64,000 nt of DNA from Phaonia tiefii (GCA_963931995.1 OZ008369.1:78515926-78579925); one strand, 5' to 3'. Positions 9,828 to 21,623 are shown, counted from the first letter of the stretch. Notes: generated from the sequence alone by a model not told the origin. Program-made: numbers and translations.

Positions 9828-11600
9828 ATGTCACTAATAGGTCCTGACAAAATCTTTGCAATACTCATCAAAGTGATGGTGTTCCTTATAATTTTGGGCC
9901 AGCACAAAGTTGTTGCCAGTGACAGAAACCTCTCGGAAATTGTACAGTATTTGAATAGGAGATTGCAAATCGATTTCAATTTGATTGTGAACTTAAATAG
10001 CAGCGATAATGAAGACTACAACGAATTGCTGGTCAACCTGGATACCCCGAAGGTTGTAATCACCAGTGAGACACCTGCACTAATGAGAGATTTGTATAAA
10101 CATTTCAACATGCAAATACTGACAGTAGCCAGAGTTGATGTGAAGAATTTCAATGCAACTTTAAATTTACTCGATGCTCTTTTATGGAGGAGACATTTCA
10201 CCAATATGGTTTTTACGTGGGAGTATCACGCGGATTTCTCTATGGATTTACTGCATTCCTTCTTTGGTGAATGCTGGAAGAGGGGTTTCACCAAGGTAGT
10301 TGTTTTGTGCGATAATAATACATACACCTATACACCCTATCCCACAATACAAGTGAGAGATGTGGCACGAATTTACGATTTCACGAAAATTACACACTGG
10401 AACAATCTACATCAGCGTGAAATAACTGTTCCTGTAGTGGAATATCCACCTCGCTGTTTTAGCTATCGCAATAGGCATGGCACGCTGGTGACAAGCGGGT
10501 ATTACTTCAAACTTATACAGACATTTGTTGAACACTTCAATGGCAGACTTCGTCAAGACCATATCCCCGTTTGGACCAATATTACTCTAAAGGATGTTGA
10601 GAATTCAGTTCGAACAAAGGGATACAGTTTTATAGCCACACGGTTATTTAATCGTGACTTGTATCCGAGCAGTGATTCGATTGGATTCGCCAATAATATC
10701 CTCCTAGTACCACCGGGTGCAGAGATCAATCAAAGCTTGTATTTAATAGTTTCATTTGGACGCAAATTGTGGCTTATGGTACTGCTAATTTTCGCTGCGA
10801 TGATTGTATTAATATCCCTCGTCAAACATCGTAATTCTCAGGTGCTAGATATAGCCGGGTCGGTTTTACAATCTTTGAAAGTGATAATGTTTCTGTCCAT
10901 TGGAAATTTCGACAGGAGGACTGCCATCAATTTCAGTTTACATTTGATATTTCTTTTGACGGGCTTATTGGTGACGAACCTCTACAGTGGAAATTTGTGC
11001 AGTATGTACACGTCGCGCATTTATGAACGCGATTTGGTGACACTGAAAGATATTGGAAGGATCAACCTGAAAATTTACAGCTACAGTGTGGACGATTCAG
11101 TTCTTAGAACCATTGATACCCTACCACCCATTTTCTTTGAGCGTTTAAGTATTGTCAATAACTCGCAATACGAAATTAATCGACAACAGCTAAATATGAA
11201 ATACATGTATTACGCTTCTGACGATATTGGCAACTTTTTACTGTTCCAGCAGCGCTTGATGAAGAGACCATTTGCCAGAGCCCTGCCGGAGATATTGACG
11301 CAAGACTCCTTTACACTTGCGTTACCAGAGCGATCAACGCTTATCGAGCGCTTCAATTGGTATCTGAGCCGTATTAAAGATGGCGGCTTTTTGATGAAGT
11401 TTATGTCCGACACTCAGTGGGATGGTGCGATGAGCGGAATAATCCAATTCTTTAGGGATGATGAAATCAAAAGAGCCTTATCGATGAAATTTTTTCAATA
11501 TGCATTTGCCGTGTGGTCGATAGGCCTGTTAGCAGCAATGGTTTGCTTTATAAATGAATTGGTTCGTAAGACAAAAGCAACCACTGTTCAGGTTGTTTAA
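9828..11600 (+). CDS. divergent ionotropic receptor, copy 1 (intact)
   Basis: A single-exon 590-residue protein of the variant glutamate-receptor (IR) family, expected to act as a ligand-gated or tuning subunit in the dendritic membrane of chemosensory neurons. Visible order: a hydrophobic signal-like N-terminus (residues 9-29), a divergent extracellular domain, a first membrane segment about 313-335 (LWLMVLLIFAAMIVLI), a pore-loop region about 341-361, a second membrane segment about 365-385 followed by TNLYSGNLCSMYTS in place of the classical glutamate-receptor SYTANLAAF, an S2 domain, and a last membrane segment about 555-577. The cytoplasmic tail is short. Length and lack of introns fit the fast-evolving intronless Ir20a-type clade (Ir52/56/94-like); that subfamily assignment is inferred. 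The start is supported by the leader conserved in all three copies. Confidence 0.9.
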   Translation: MSLIGPDKIFAILIKVMVFLIILGQHKVVASDRNLSEIVQYLNRRLQIDFNLIVNLNSSDNEDYNELLVNLDTPKVVITSETPALMRDLYKHFNMQILTVARVDVKNFNATLNLLDALLWRRHFTNMVFTWEYHADFSMDLLHSFFGECWKRGFTKVVVLCDNNTYTYTPYPTIQVRDVARIYDFTKITHWNNLHQREITVPVVEYPPRCFSYRNRHGTLVTSGYYFKLIQTFVEHFNGRLRQDHIPVWTNITLKDVENSVRTKGYSFIATRLFNRDLYPSSDSIGFANNILLVPPGAEINQSLYLIVSFGRKLWLMVLLIFAAMIVLISLVKHRNSQVLDIAGSVLQSLKVIMFLSIGNFDRRTAINFSLHLIFLLTGLLVTNLYSGNLCSMYTSRIYERDLVTLKDIGRINLKIYSYSVDDSVLRTIDTLPPIFFERLSIVNNSQYEINRQQLNMKYMYYASDDIGNFLLFQQRLMKRPFARALPEILTQDSFTLALPERSTLIERFNWYLSRIKDGGFLMKFMSDTQWDGAMSGIIQFFRDDEIKRALSMKFFQYAFAVWSIGLLAAMVCFINELVRKTKATTVQVV

Positions 11601-11939
11601 TGATTCGCACTCCAGGACCCATTGTATTGTCAGATGTCATCGACGAACAGTACCATGATTACACAATGGTACACAATTATAGTGGTCGGTTTGGGAGTTC
11701 TAAAACAAAAATTCATAAAACGATAGAAAAGGGAGTGATTAAAAAAGTTCATCAATATTTTGAAATAATCTAATGCAAATTCATAGTCACAGGATCTCAA
11801 AATTCAAGTTATTGCGCAATATGTTTGTATCACTTTAAAACACGTAAATTCCGACTGCCTGCCTATTTACGGCCTGAAATTCAGCTTTTGTCATGAAATT
11901 ATGTTGCAAACATTTAACGCGTATGCTAAATCAGTGTAG
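11601..11939. other. 3' flank of IR copy 1
   Basis: No gene. Unlike the 3' flanks of copies 2 and 3, which match each other, this stretch shows no clear homology to them, so the right limit of shared sequence lies at or near the stop codon here. Confidence 0.5.
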
Positions 11940-13050
11940 AATGGCCTCGTCGACGAGAAGCGAGAAGTGCAGAGTATCGGACAAATGGTCTTTCTTCAAT
12001 CTGAGACTAATTATCTTCAATAGTTCGACAAGTGTCAACAACCCGAAGATTTTCGTAACCCGAGAAACGTCAATTGTTGGTTCGGAACTACATACTCATA
12101 GACTTCAGCCGATGGTGGAAACTTTGTATTGGACAACGCTGCAGGAATTTTGGAGGCGAATTCAATAAGAAATGTCCAGTCAGGAGAAGGAAAAAAAGCA
12201 TTCCATAGTGCAGCAAATAATTAAGTGACCTGAGGAAAAAGTCAAGAAGTGTCTTTAATCAGTATTACATCAACAACTACTTGAAGTCCTTCAAGAATAC
12301 ACAGACAGAGTATTAGTTACCAATAAGAACTACCAAGAGGAGAGCATGGAGATCTAATTATGAGTGGATAGACAGCCTCTAGAAATGTTGCAGATTAACC
12401 AAGATTCTATCCAAGAATCACAAAAAGCCCTCCGTCATCCGGATGCTGAATAAGTCATGGACTCAGGCACCAAAGCAAATCCTAGTTTCACTGCTGGATA
12501 CACCCTTTCCAAAAAGCGGTGCAGGGGATAGCGGTAACCGTCCATAGTTGAGCAGGACGACGATGATAGTGCAGACACAATTGAGTTGGCCATAAATATT
12601 TTTCCGCCATACAAATCCCAAGCCCTGATGGAATACAACCTGTAAAGTTACAGAAAGTAATAAGTTTAGTTTCCCCCTGGCTCAGCGCATTATACACAGC
12701 CAGTCTACGATTAAACTACAACCCAGATAATTGCAGAAATGTGAAAGTCATAGTCATCCCCACGGCTGGGAGGAACGAACGTCCATGCATCTCTGTAGGA
12801 TTTCACACCAATGAGTCTCGCATCATTTTTACACAAGACTCTAGAGAGAAGCCTTGATAAACATGCGACTAACAACTCTGTATCAAACAGCCAGCATGCT
12901 TAATTGAAGAGGATGTCGACGGAGACAGCCCTGCACGAAGTAGTTAGCATGAGGGAGAGAAGGATTTTCTACAAACAATCTACCATGGCAGCCTTAATGG
13001 ATATAGAGAACATTTTAAAAATGTCGAAACTGAAAATACCCAGAACAGCC
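11940..13050 (+). pseudogene. LOA/R1-like LINE fragment (endonuclease end to RT)
   Basis: Decayed pieces in changing frames follow the order of an I-group retroposon. First comes an endonuclease C-terminus (WSFFNLRLIIF region near 11985), then a linker resembling LSKNHKKPSVIRMLNKSW near 12410, then RT pieces SPWLSALYTASLRLNYNP (12673 onward) and VKVIVIPTAGR near 12740, then TALHEVVSMRE near 12920. There are many stops and frameshifts. The missing C-terminal half shows that it is a truncated relic. Confidence 0.6.
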
Positions 13051-13114
13051 CAAAGCGATCTGAATGTCAACAGAAAAAATTTGTGTTGGATAGATTCACA
13101 GCTGTAAGTTAAAA

Positions 13115-13835
13115 ACAATGTGTCTTTGTTTGTTTGTTGGGTGCAAACATCAAGTGTTTGTAGCTTTTCACAAAAGTAGTATACTTGTGTCCAAACACAT
13201 TGTGTTCTCTATTCAAAATTACATGCTGGAGACACAATGATGAGTACGTTATAATATTTGTTGTTGTGCCCCAAATATGACTTTTTTTGTTTAAACTGCT
13301 GAAAACAGAAACGTGACAGACAACAAAGAAGCAGATGTATAGTTCATGTAAATAATGCTGGCACGTAAGTATAAGGCTGTTCCAAACATGTACCTGGTTT
13401 CTACCAAATGTTACAGGGGCAATTTTTTCAGCGTATAGGAAATTAAAGAAACGGTAAGGGAGATGAACTAGGACTAATGGCAATGGTGATAGGGTGACAG
13501 ATTTCTGTACTCGTCAATAACCCAAAACTCCCCATTGAAATATATGTATACTTGCACTTATGCAGGAACCATATATATGTTTGGAATAATCGTGTACATA
13601 CGTTTAAGCATTGTTTTCATGAATTGAATAACTGCGGAATTTTCGATTCTTAGTTGTCTGCATGTTTTTGTTTTCAGCAAACAAGGCCATATTTGTGTTA
13701 CAAACCCCAACGTATTAATCGTTGTGTCGCCAATATATAATTTTGAACAGCAAACACAATGTGTCTGGATACAAGTATACTATAAAAGCGACGAGCTACA
13801 AACTCGTTATATTTGCATCCAAACAACAACAAAAG
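13115..13835. mobile_element. inverted-repeat element, about 720 bp
   Basis: The left end (13115-13250) and right end (13700-13835) are imperfect reverse complements. Compare ACAAAAGTAGTATACTTGTG on the left with ACAAGTATACTATAAAAGCG on the right, each near an ACACAATGTGTC or CACATTGTGTTC block. Internal sequence is noncoding. A short open frame on each strand is just the mirrored repeat. Confidence 0.55.
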
Positions 13836-13844
13836 ACAGAATTT

Positions 13845-14065
13845 TCAGCACGTGGACACAAATATATATGGGAATCACCCGATGGTCCAGTCTTCAATCA
13901 AATTGATCATATACTTGTCCGCAAGAGATTTTTGGGTTCCTGCTGATATTGATAGTGACCACCAACACTTAGTGGGCAACTTCCGTCTCGGTTCAGCCGC
14001 TGTTAACGGTATTACAGGCAAAAGCGTAAAATACAGTAAAGGCCGTCGGGAACACTCACTCATCC
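13845..14065 (+). pseudogene. endonuclease fragment of another RTE-type LINE
   Basis: Translates to IWESPDGPVFNQIDHILV near 13866 followed, after a frame change, by DIDSDHQHLVGNFRL near 13947. This is the substrate-contacting end of an apurinic-type retroposon endonuclease (NQIDHIL and SDHxxLV motifs). It differs from the main RTE family of this window (KNQIDYVVIHG), so it is a separate lineage. Confidence 0.6.
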
Positions 14066-14499
14066 ATATCAATTATGTACGATGAAACTCTACGATCTAA
14101 TTATTATTACGTATTTATTGGATCGTCCTATGCAAAAGAATTAATTTTCTTATGTAATGCATAGGTGTGAAAATATTGAACAACATTAACATGATTGAGA
14201 TAATACAGTTTAAAGTTTAAACTTACTTGTATATGCTATTACAGAGGAATGAAGTAAATAAATAAATTTAAGACCAAAAATTTAAATACATATATAAAGA
14301 TAGAGATAATTCAATTTAACATTAACACTAATGACTATTAAAAACACTTATTGTAGAGGACGTAAATAAATAATTAAATGGTTTACTTATAAAATAAAAC
14401 AATACAAAATAAAATTAAAAACATAAAAATAAAAATATAGAAATATAAAAACATAATACTGTTAAAAACATAAAAACATTAAATGGATTATCCATTGGA
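14066..14499. other. AT-rich stretch without a gene
   Basis: Strongly AT-rich with runs of AATAAA, ATAAAAT and AAACATAAAAA. Only low-complexity sequence is visible. Confidence 0.5.
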
Positions 14500-14935
14500 G
14501 ATTATTTAAAAGCTCGGATTTAAATTGCATGTCGTTCGTAATAGTTTGAAGGGAGAAGATTCCAAAGACGAATTGCGTTAATAAAAAAGAATTTATTTGA
14601 ACGATGTTTGTTGTGACTAATTGTTGTTATTAATTGACGACCTCTAGGCGAGCATGCAAATTTAATATAACTATACAAGTACTGCGGATTTGTCGTTGTA
14701 ATAATTTTTGTAAGCTTACCAGGACTCGTATTTTCATCAAATTTTCCAATGAAACACCAAATAATCGCTTTGCAAATTCTGATACGTGATCCCGCCTAGT
14801 TAGACCAAAAACATATCTAGTAATATTGTTGTAAGTTACGTTAAGCTTCCTAAGCATTTCACTGCTATAACCAGAAAATAATTCGCAACCATAAATAAGC
14901 TTAGGAACTAACAATGACTTGGCCAACATAAACCT
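14500..14935 (-). pseudogene. 3' end of a different LINE (RT C-terminus)
   Basis: The minus-strand frame reads MLAKSLLVPKLIYGCELFSG from 14929, then RRDHVSEFAKRLFGVS, and after a frame change FINAIRLWNLLPSNYYER near 14600-14545. This is the post-RT region of a jockey/I-type retroposon as I remember such elements. The upstream RT is missing. Confidence 0.6.
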
Positions 14936-15648
14936 TATGTGAACCGGAGTAAATGTCTGACTAAAATATACATTTCTTATGTCATCTGGTATTTTGAAAG
15001 TTCTATCGCTAATAACATTACTTTACAAATAATTATTTTTTCTCTCGTCATTGGATACCACAATTTTTTTATTATAGAGTACTTGTTTCTGATTGAGAAA
15101 AAAAAATTTTTTTTAGACTGAATTTTTTTTAAAAATTTTTTTCGTAAAATTTTTTTTTTTTTCGAAAGGTACCTTTGGATTTTGACCTATAGCTTAAGTT
15201 CTAGACGGCCAATCAGGCCGGGAGGGGTACCAAAGTAATTGGAGTTTAGTGGCCAACAAGAATTATGCCTGCTATACTCAATAAATTGCATAATTTTGCC
15301 GAACTGGCTGAATATATTTAAAAAATTGTGTTTTTTTCATGAAAAATAGCGTCTCCTTCTTTAGTTTTTAAATCAGGAAAAATCGAAAACTTGAGATATA
15401 TTTTTTTTGAAACATTCTGCGTTAAACTAACACTTCAACAAATAAAATGAGGTGTTGTCAAAAAGAATCTATGGACTGGTTAAAAAGTTATGGTCTCTGA
15501 AATTTGGGGTACAGAAATAAAAGTTTTATTAACGCTTAAATTGTTGCCTTTTTGCAAGGATTTGCAACTGTCTGTAACTTTTTTATTTGCTATGATTAAC
15601 TCCTGTATTGCAGTCTTTTTTAGAAGTACATTGTTAAATATATCAATA
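14936..15648. other. no gene seen
   Basis: Contains long T and A homopolymer runs (15100-15170) and AT-rich sequence. A GGCCAATCAGGCCGGGAGG island at 15208 is the only GC-rich spot. No gene or repeat match was recognised. Confidence 0.45.
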
Positions 15649-16290
15649 TCAAAAAAAATTCTTGGTTTTTGATTGTCGCTTATTTGAATTTATGTCTGAT
15701 TCTCTTATGAGAAACCAAATGTAATCGGCCATCATTCTGTCGTCCCAGAAGCATTGATAACGGCGTTCCCTCGATTTTAGCTGTTGGTAGAACCTTTCCC
15801 CATGTTCGTCACTTAGTGCGCCGAGATTTTCTGGAAAGAAATCCAAATGCGAATCGAGGAAATGAATCTTTAGGGACATTTTTACACCTATTGAAAAAAA
15901 ACTAAACTAAAATCAAATTAAAAAATTGATGTATCACATACCAATTTTGTTATAGTTTTCGAGGAATTCTGCAACGATTTCCCGATATCTTGGGCTTTTG
16001 TAACTTCCAAGGAAATCGGAAACAACCAGTTTAAATGAAGTCCAAGCAGCAGCTTCATCGGTCGACAAATATGTTTCGAAATTTTTATTTTGAATTAATT
16101 TTTTTAATTTGAGGTCGAAAACACCTTCCCTGGTTTTTGCATCCGAATGATTTTAAAAATATTTTTAAGATATGAAAACGCCCAATTTTATGTGCAAGGG
16201 AGGAAGAATAATTTTCGATTTTTCCACAAGTGGTTCGAATTTTATGTTTGACAGGCCCACGATGTCCTTAATAAACATAATACAACAAAC
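15649..16290 (-). pseudogene. C-terminal exons of the zinc-binding transposon-like family
   Basis: Read on the minus strand: LVEKSKIILPPLHIKLGVFI (about 16230-16160), then after two in-frame stops DAKTREGVFDLKLKKLI and FLGSYKSPRYREIVAEFLEN (to 15942). A 54-base intron follows (15888-15941, GTATGT donor on the minus strand, TTTTCAATAG acceptor), then MSLKIHFLDSHLDFFPENLG and a GERFYQ segment, ending at 15649. The splice keeps the frame. PPLHIKLG and the HFLDSHLDFFPENLG segment are, from memory, signature stretches of the same uncharacterised family whose N-terminal exon type is at 699-1082. The stops suggest a decayed copy. It is not the same gene as 699-1082, because order on the minus strand would be wrong. 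Confidence 0.55.
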
Positions 16291-16679
16291 GTGGACCAAA
16301 GACAACAAAAATCCGAGCGGCTTTGAAAGTGTAATTTATAATAAAAACGATACAAACTGTTTTACAAGCAAATATAAATAAAGTAAATAAAAATAAATCA
16401 AGAGATTCAAGCTTAATAATTAAATATAAATTTATCTGTTCCAGATTATTATCGAAAAAACTCATTTAATTCATCTACTGATTTAACAGTTACAGCGTCA
16501 TCTCTACCAGTGATCTTAATATAAACTAGGCCACGGCGTGTAAACACTGAAGATATCTTTTAATTTTCTTATATTTCAATGCATATTTGAAAAAGTTTGA
16601 ATCAGACTCAAATCCTATTAGGCTTAATTTAAGATTTCCCCTGTTTGTATTTGTATAATTATAAATTGATTTTAATATA

Positions 16680-17154
16680 CAGGGTGATTCAGGGAGTTCC
16701 GGACAAATTTCTCCAGCGTATTCCTTGGCTCATTTCATGAAGAAAAGTCCACTAGGACCATGTCCGAAAATGCAAGGGTGCGAAATGGCAGCGGGTTCAA
16801 ATTTTACGGAGTGGTGGTCGGAGGGTAGTAGGGTAAAGTTGCTAACTTCTGAGCCAGTGGGCGGATTTTTGGGCTTGTTGGAAACGTCTTTAAGAGGTCT
16901 TTCAGAATCGTAGAAAGTATAAAAGAGTCTACTCGCCGAGATACAGAGCTTTCGGAAACTAAATGGAAAAAAATTCACATAACCTCAATTTGCTCAGTTT
17001 TGATACTACCCGCCGACCACTAATCCGAAAATTTTGAACCCACTGCCATTTCGCACCCTTGCATTTTTGAACATGGTCCTAGTGGACTTTTCTTCATGAA
17101 ATGCGCCAAGGAATACGCTGGAGAAATTTGTCCAGAACTTCCTGAGTCACCCTG
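16680..17154. mobile_element. 475-bp MITE with TA target duplication
   Basis: The ends are long inverted repeats (about 150 bp): CAGGGTGATTCAGGGAGTTC on the left, its complement CCTGAGTCACCCTG on the right. The element is flanked by TA on both sides, typical of Tc1/mariner insertions. The internal segment is noncoding. Its left arm is nearly identical to 36438-36630, which continues into transposase coding sequence, so this is a deletion derivative of that transposon. Confidence 0.85.
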
Positions 17155-17164
17155 TATACACCGA

Positions 17165-18300
17165 AACTCAATGTGGTCCACCTTGACCAATAAGGGGATA
17201 CCCGAAAAGATAGTATCCATGATTCGGAAACTGTACAACATGTAATACTCGTTTTAATGGAACGGAAATCCAAACGTTCACCACATATGCGAGAGTTCGA
17301 CCAGGATGGGTCTTCTCCACCACATTATTTCTTCTACTTATGGACGATGTAATGGAAGCAACTAATGCCGAGCACCGTTCGCCATTCACAGGGATGTGTA
17401 TGAGCACCTACATGATATTGACTACACAGATGACTTATGTATTTTGGACCACAGATTTAATGACATCATGGCCAAGTTAAAGCAAGGGGGTATCACTGCC
17501 ACAGCTGATGTACTATGTAGTAGAAAAATGATCTACTTGATCTACTATGTAGTAGAAAAATGATGACCAGAATCAAACTAAGTTTAAATTGTGTTTGATC
17601 GATACTAATGACAGCTAAGTTATGTTTTATGTTGGTTGCATCGAACGCAAATACGCATTCCCTTTAATTTCTGTCCGTGTTATGGCCACCAAGGAGTGAA
17701 ATTCAAAAGCAGCTCGAATCCGGTGATATGGACACTATTTCGTCGTTATCAGAGAAAGTATAGAGAGGGATATAAAATCTTGTATATTTCTCAATGGTTA
17801 AAGAGGCCTTCGAACATGATAAAATGGAGAATCCAGAAAAAATATGAAGAAGACAAAGCTAATGCATTTACCCACAGAACGAAACACTCCTCTAGCGGTT
17901 GATGGTTCGTTAATTGCGGACGTGTAATCAATCAACAATTTGGGATGCCAGATTACCAAGGATGGTGTTTTGGTGACGCATATAAGTGATCGAATAAATA
18001 AAGGCCGTGTCACAATCAATCGTTGCCTGAGACAAACTCTCCGAATCTACTCCGGTAACGTACATGTAACAGTTCGATTGAATGGGATATTCGTAGAAAA
18101 TGGACTTGGATATTGCGAGAGCGGAACGTGAGTGGAACCCGCAGGGGTGTCGAAGGCCAGAAAGACAAAATACTTGGAAGTGGTGCCTGGAAAAGGAATA
18201 TAGACATCTGGAACTAAACTAAATCATTTGCCAGTGACAGAAATCGATGGCGAGAATTAATTGACTCCCTATGTTCTTCGTGAAACTTTAGCATAAATTT
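17165..18300 (+). pseudogene. LINE fragment, RT and C-terminal region
   Basis: Recognisable pieces in shifting frames: IPEKIVSMIRKLYN near 17200, HDIDYTDDLCILD near 17412-17450 (the YADD site changed to YTDD), RINKGRVTINRCLRQTLR near 17993, and a C-terminus with WDIARAEREWNPQG near 18106. This is a different LINE lineage from the RTE copies. A repeat shared with 57060-57180 is inserted at about 17590-17700. Confidence 0.6.
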
Positions 18301-18787
18301 TGTACTTTAATATTCTTCTATATTGTTATATATTGGTCTATTTTGTTTAAATAAATGTGTCAAATTTCATTAATTCACTTTTTTTTGGATTTGTGTATAA
18401 AATATCTTAAATTTTTATATGAAACCACTCGTAAGTCTCAAAAACATCGGAAAGTAATGTAAAAATGCAATTATATCAAACAGTAAACTATGAAACTGCA
18501 ACACAGAGGAAGGACTTCTGTAACATATTCTACTCAAAAACTTGTTTTGACATACTAGGTGGGTTTTATATGCATTTGGTTTTTTGTGTGATAATAATTA
18601 AATGCGGCAAAAAGAATTCATGATAATCTCTTTTGTTTAAAAAGAAACGCAAAGTAGTGGGAAAGTCTGAAAAGTAACAGGTATCGTGAACAGAGCAAAC
18701 CCAACAATGAACAGTGATTATAGAATCAAAACGACAACTTTATTTAGAGAGATTCCATCTTACCGAATTTTATTAGTTAGTTAAAAC
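18301..18787. other. no gene seen
   Basis: AT-rich intergenic DNA with AATAAA-like motifs following the LINE end. No coding sequence or repeat match was recognised. Confidence 0.45.
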
Positions 18788-19492
18788 CTACACGCAAAGA
18801 AAAAACTCGTTCCTCTCAAACGAAATCTCAGATTACTGAAGTTCGTTTGGGAACTGTAAACGAACTGCTGTTAATCCATACATTTCGTTTGGGAGAACCG
18901 AAGAATGTTTGCAGTAAACGAGTTATGAGAAGTGTTCTGTTCTTTCGGTTACAGCAACCGAATTGTAGTTGCTCCAAACTAAAAAAAAAACGTTTGCGAG
19001 AAGTGACAAATGTTTGCAGTAAACGAGTTATGAAAAAATAGAGCTGAAAAAACGTTTGCGGGAAACGAAAACGGCATTTTTGTCTCTTTTTCACTGTTTA
19101 CTTGCAGTTCTTTCTCGCCTTGCATTCAAATAACAACTAAAATCGCAGTTAACTATAACGCGTCAATTGTTCATCCAAGATATATGCGTATGTGTCTATG
19201 TCAAACGAGTGGATAAAACTGTGTATATAATGAGAGAAATTTACATTTTTCGTTATCGGTGTTCTCATTAGAAAAATGTCTAATTTCGTTTATCGCAAAC
19301 GGTTTTTAAATTGCGGAAAATGTAATTTTGTACGCGTTTGATGCAAACGAGAACTCGTTTGCAACAACATGATACACATTTGCGATATATGAGTTTATTT
19401 GGGAGAACTACGTGAACGGTTGCGCTTAATAAATTAATACAAATCAATCAAAATACAAGGCAATTAACGTTTTTTTTTTCTTTGTGTGTAAT
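18788..19492. mobile_element. about 700-bp element with ACACGCAAAGAAAAAA ends
   Basis: Starts TACACGCAAAGAAAAAAC and ends with TTTTTTTTTCTTTGTGTGTA, an inverted pair of about 18 bp. Inside are direct repeats of a module containing GTTTGCAGTAAACGAGTTATG (two copies about 110 bp apart) and many AAACGAG or CGTTTG words. A related start, ACACGCAGAGAAAAAATA, lies at 61315. No coding capacity. Confidence 0.6.
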
Positions 19493-19974
19493 TTTATCAT
19501 ATTACTTGAAAAGTAACGCAGACTTCATCACTATTGAACTACTTCCCAGTAGCAGATATTATTTATTAATGCCGATATATAACACACAGATCAAAGTTTC
19601 GTTGTCACAACTATATTTACTGTAAACCAAAATTTAACGATTCCTTGGACAATCGCATTATTCAGTTGTGATTGCCAATGATTGTGTTCGGTATAAACAA
19701 ATGTTGTGCACATCAATTGATTTGTAATTCAGTTTCGGTTGCAAGAACTGAAATATTTAGTTGAAGCCACAGCAACATGAAATAAATGTGACCTGTCAAT
19801 CGAGTTTGAGTTCAAGCAATCAAATTATCTTGTAGTGGTGAATATTCTATTTTATCGATCAATGAAAAATGTAAAAACTAATACTGTTGTATTAAATAAT
19901 ATATTGGCATGCTCAACTAATCACTTGCATTTAATGGCTGCCACAACCATTTTATATTTAAATATAAACAAAAT
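19493..19974. other. no gene seen
   Basis: AT-rich DNA with no supported feature. Confidence 0.4.
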
Positions 19975-20235
19975 TCAAATTCATCAGGGATGATTATTAT
20001 TCGGTCTTTTCATTGGTACTTTTTAATTTTATTAGTTAAGCTAGAGGCCATTCTATATCTCTATTAATAGAAATATAGTTTTCAAAAAGAATATCTGTGG
20101 CTAGATCTGAAATAGCTATACGGTTTACCAGGAATCATAGGAATATATTTGCAAAACTCCTTTTTGAAAACTACATTTATATTAATAGAGATATAGAACG
20201 GCCTCCAGCTTAACTAATAAAATTAAAAAATATAA
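19975..20235. mobile_element. small hairpin element, family H
   Basis: The arms 20027-20090 and 20165-20232 are reverse complements (AGTTAAGCTAGAGGCC against GGCCTCCAGCTTAACT; TATTAATAGAAATATAG against its complement). The loop contains GCTAGATCTGAAATAGCTAT. The left flank TTCATCAGGGATGA and the loop both recur at 31825-32590, and the loop recurs at 51130-51195, so this is the shortest member of a family. Confidence 0.65.
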
Positions 20236-20254
20236 ACAAAATTATTATTATTTG

Positions 20255-20975
20255 TGACCATAGTTGGTATTTCGTCGGTAATGAGATACCCAGGGTAACC
20301 TAGCCCCTTTTTGATCGAAAATATAAACAAATTGGAAAAAATTTCTATATCTTGGAAGCGGAACGTCGAATCGAAAAAATACTTAATTTTTGCTGAATTT
20401 CAATAAAGTGGTCAAAGTGCATATTGAAATTTTTTGTTAAAAATACCCAAAATAAGAAAATCGCTAAAATAAAAAAAAAATGCTATAACTCGGAAATAGT
20501 GAGTCCAATCGCAAAAATAATAAAAAAATTTTCCTGTGGAGAATGTAACCAATGGATGTTTTTATTACGGCATCACATATTTTAAACAGAATTTTCTCAA
20601 TAAAAAACGTTAACGCGCCATTATGTTTGTATTTCGGAAATGGAGCGTTCAGTCCAAAAATCATAAAGTCACAACCAGTTTATATTTATATATAAAAAAA
20701 ATTATTATTATTTGTAACCAGGGTTCGTATTTCGTGGGTAATCAAATCCCTAGGTTAACTCATCCCCTGTTTGATCTAAAATATAAAACAATTGGAATAA
20801 ATTCCTATATCTTGGAAACGGAGCGTCGAATCGAAAAAATACCTAACTTTTTGCGTAATTTAAAAAATTAAAAAATTCCCAAAATAAGAAAACCCCTAAA
20901 ATAATAAAAATTGCTATAACTGGGAAATGGTGCGTCCAATTGCAAAAATAATGGATGTATTTAATACGGCATCAC
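20255..20975 (+). repeat. repeat family A, about three partial units
   Basis: GGAACGTCGAATCG near 20360, GGAGCGTTCAGTCC near 20642 and GGAGCGTCGAATCG near 20820 mark successive units, each preceded by a GGGTAACC or GATCTAAAATATA module. The block ends with GGCATCACTTTTT directly against the next element. Confidence 0.7.
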
Positions 20976-20977
20976 TT

Positions 20978-21560
20978 TTTGATGTGTTAACATCTATAGG
21001 CACGGATTGGGCAATCCATAAAAGTGAACGCGTGCAAACAACATAGAGCGTTAGCATCACACACGTGGTTGTTGTACAACAATATCCTCTGCCTTAAAAT
21101 AAGTATGATGGTATTGATGTAGCGGCAGGTCGTAGTAGCCAAAGAGTATTGAATAGTATAGAGAACTCATGGAACGAATTGTATGACCCAAAAGCACTGC
21201 CGACATCTGGCGAATGATTCAAAACGGTTTACTCTATTTTTGTCATAACTTGGTCCATTCATAATTGTGATGTGAAACATTGATGCCTTTTGAAACATTT
21301 ATGCTTTTTGTATTATTTTATGTAATAGCATTGTCGAAATGGTGTATTTATATTGAAATATTCTATAACGAGAATAAAACTCGAGTATGCTCTTTAAATC
21401 AGACTCTCTACATGAAAGCGGAAAAAGAGAGCAATAAGTTCTCTATACTATTCAATGCTTTTTGCCTGTCGCTCTGTTTATGACAAAACAAAAACAATTA
21501 TTTTAGTGAGCTAAATATTGCTTTTTATTCAGTTGTATGAGATCATTCAAACAAGCAGGT
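20978..21560 (+). mobile_element. TGTTAACA-ended element, right end missing
   Basis: Starts GATGTGTTAACATCTATAGG. It is homologous over about 550 bases to 52297-52885, including GAGTATTGAATAGTATAGAG and GCGGAAAAAGAG blocks. The right end is replaced by a partial repeat of its own interior and a second copy at 21624. No consistent reading frame between copies. Confidence 0.7.
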
Positions 21561-21623
21561 CATCGTCGCTCTGTTTATAACAACACAACAACAATTATTT
21601 CAGTGAGATAAATATTGCTTTAT

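Noticed and set aside
12435..12697. minus-strand open frames at 12.4-12.7 kb
   Set aside because: Antisense to the LOA-like fragment whose plus-strand pieces are recognisable.
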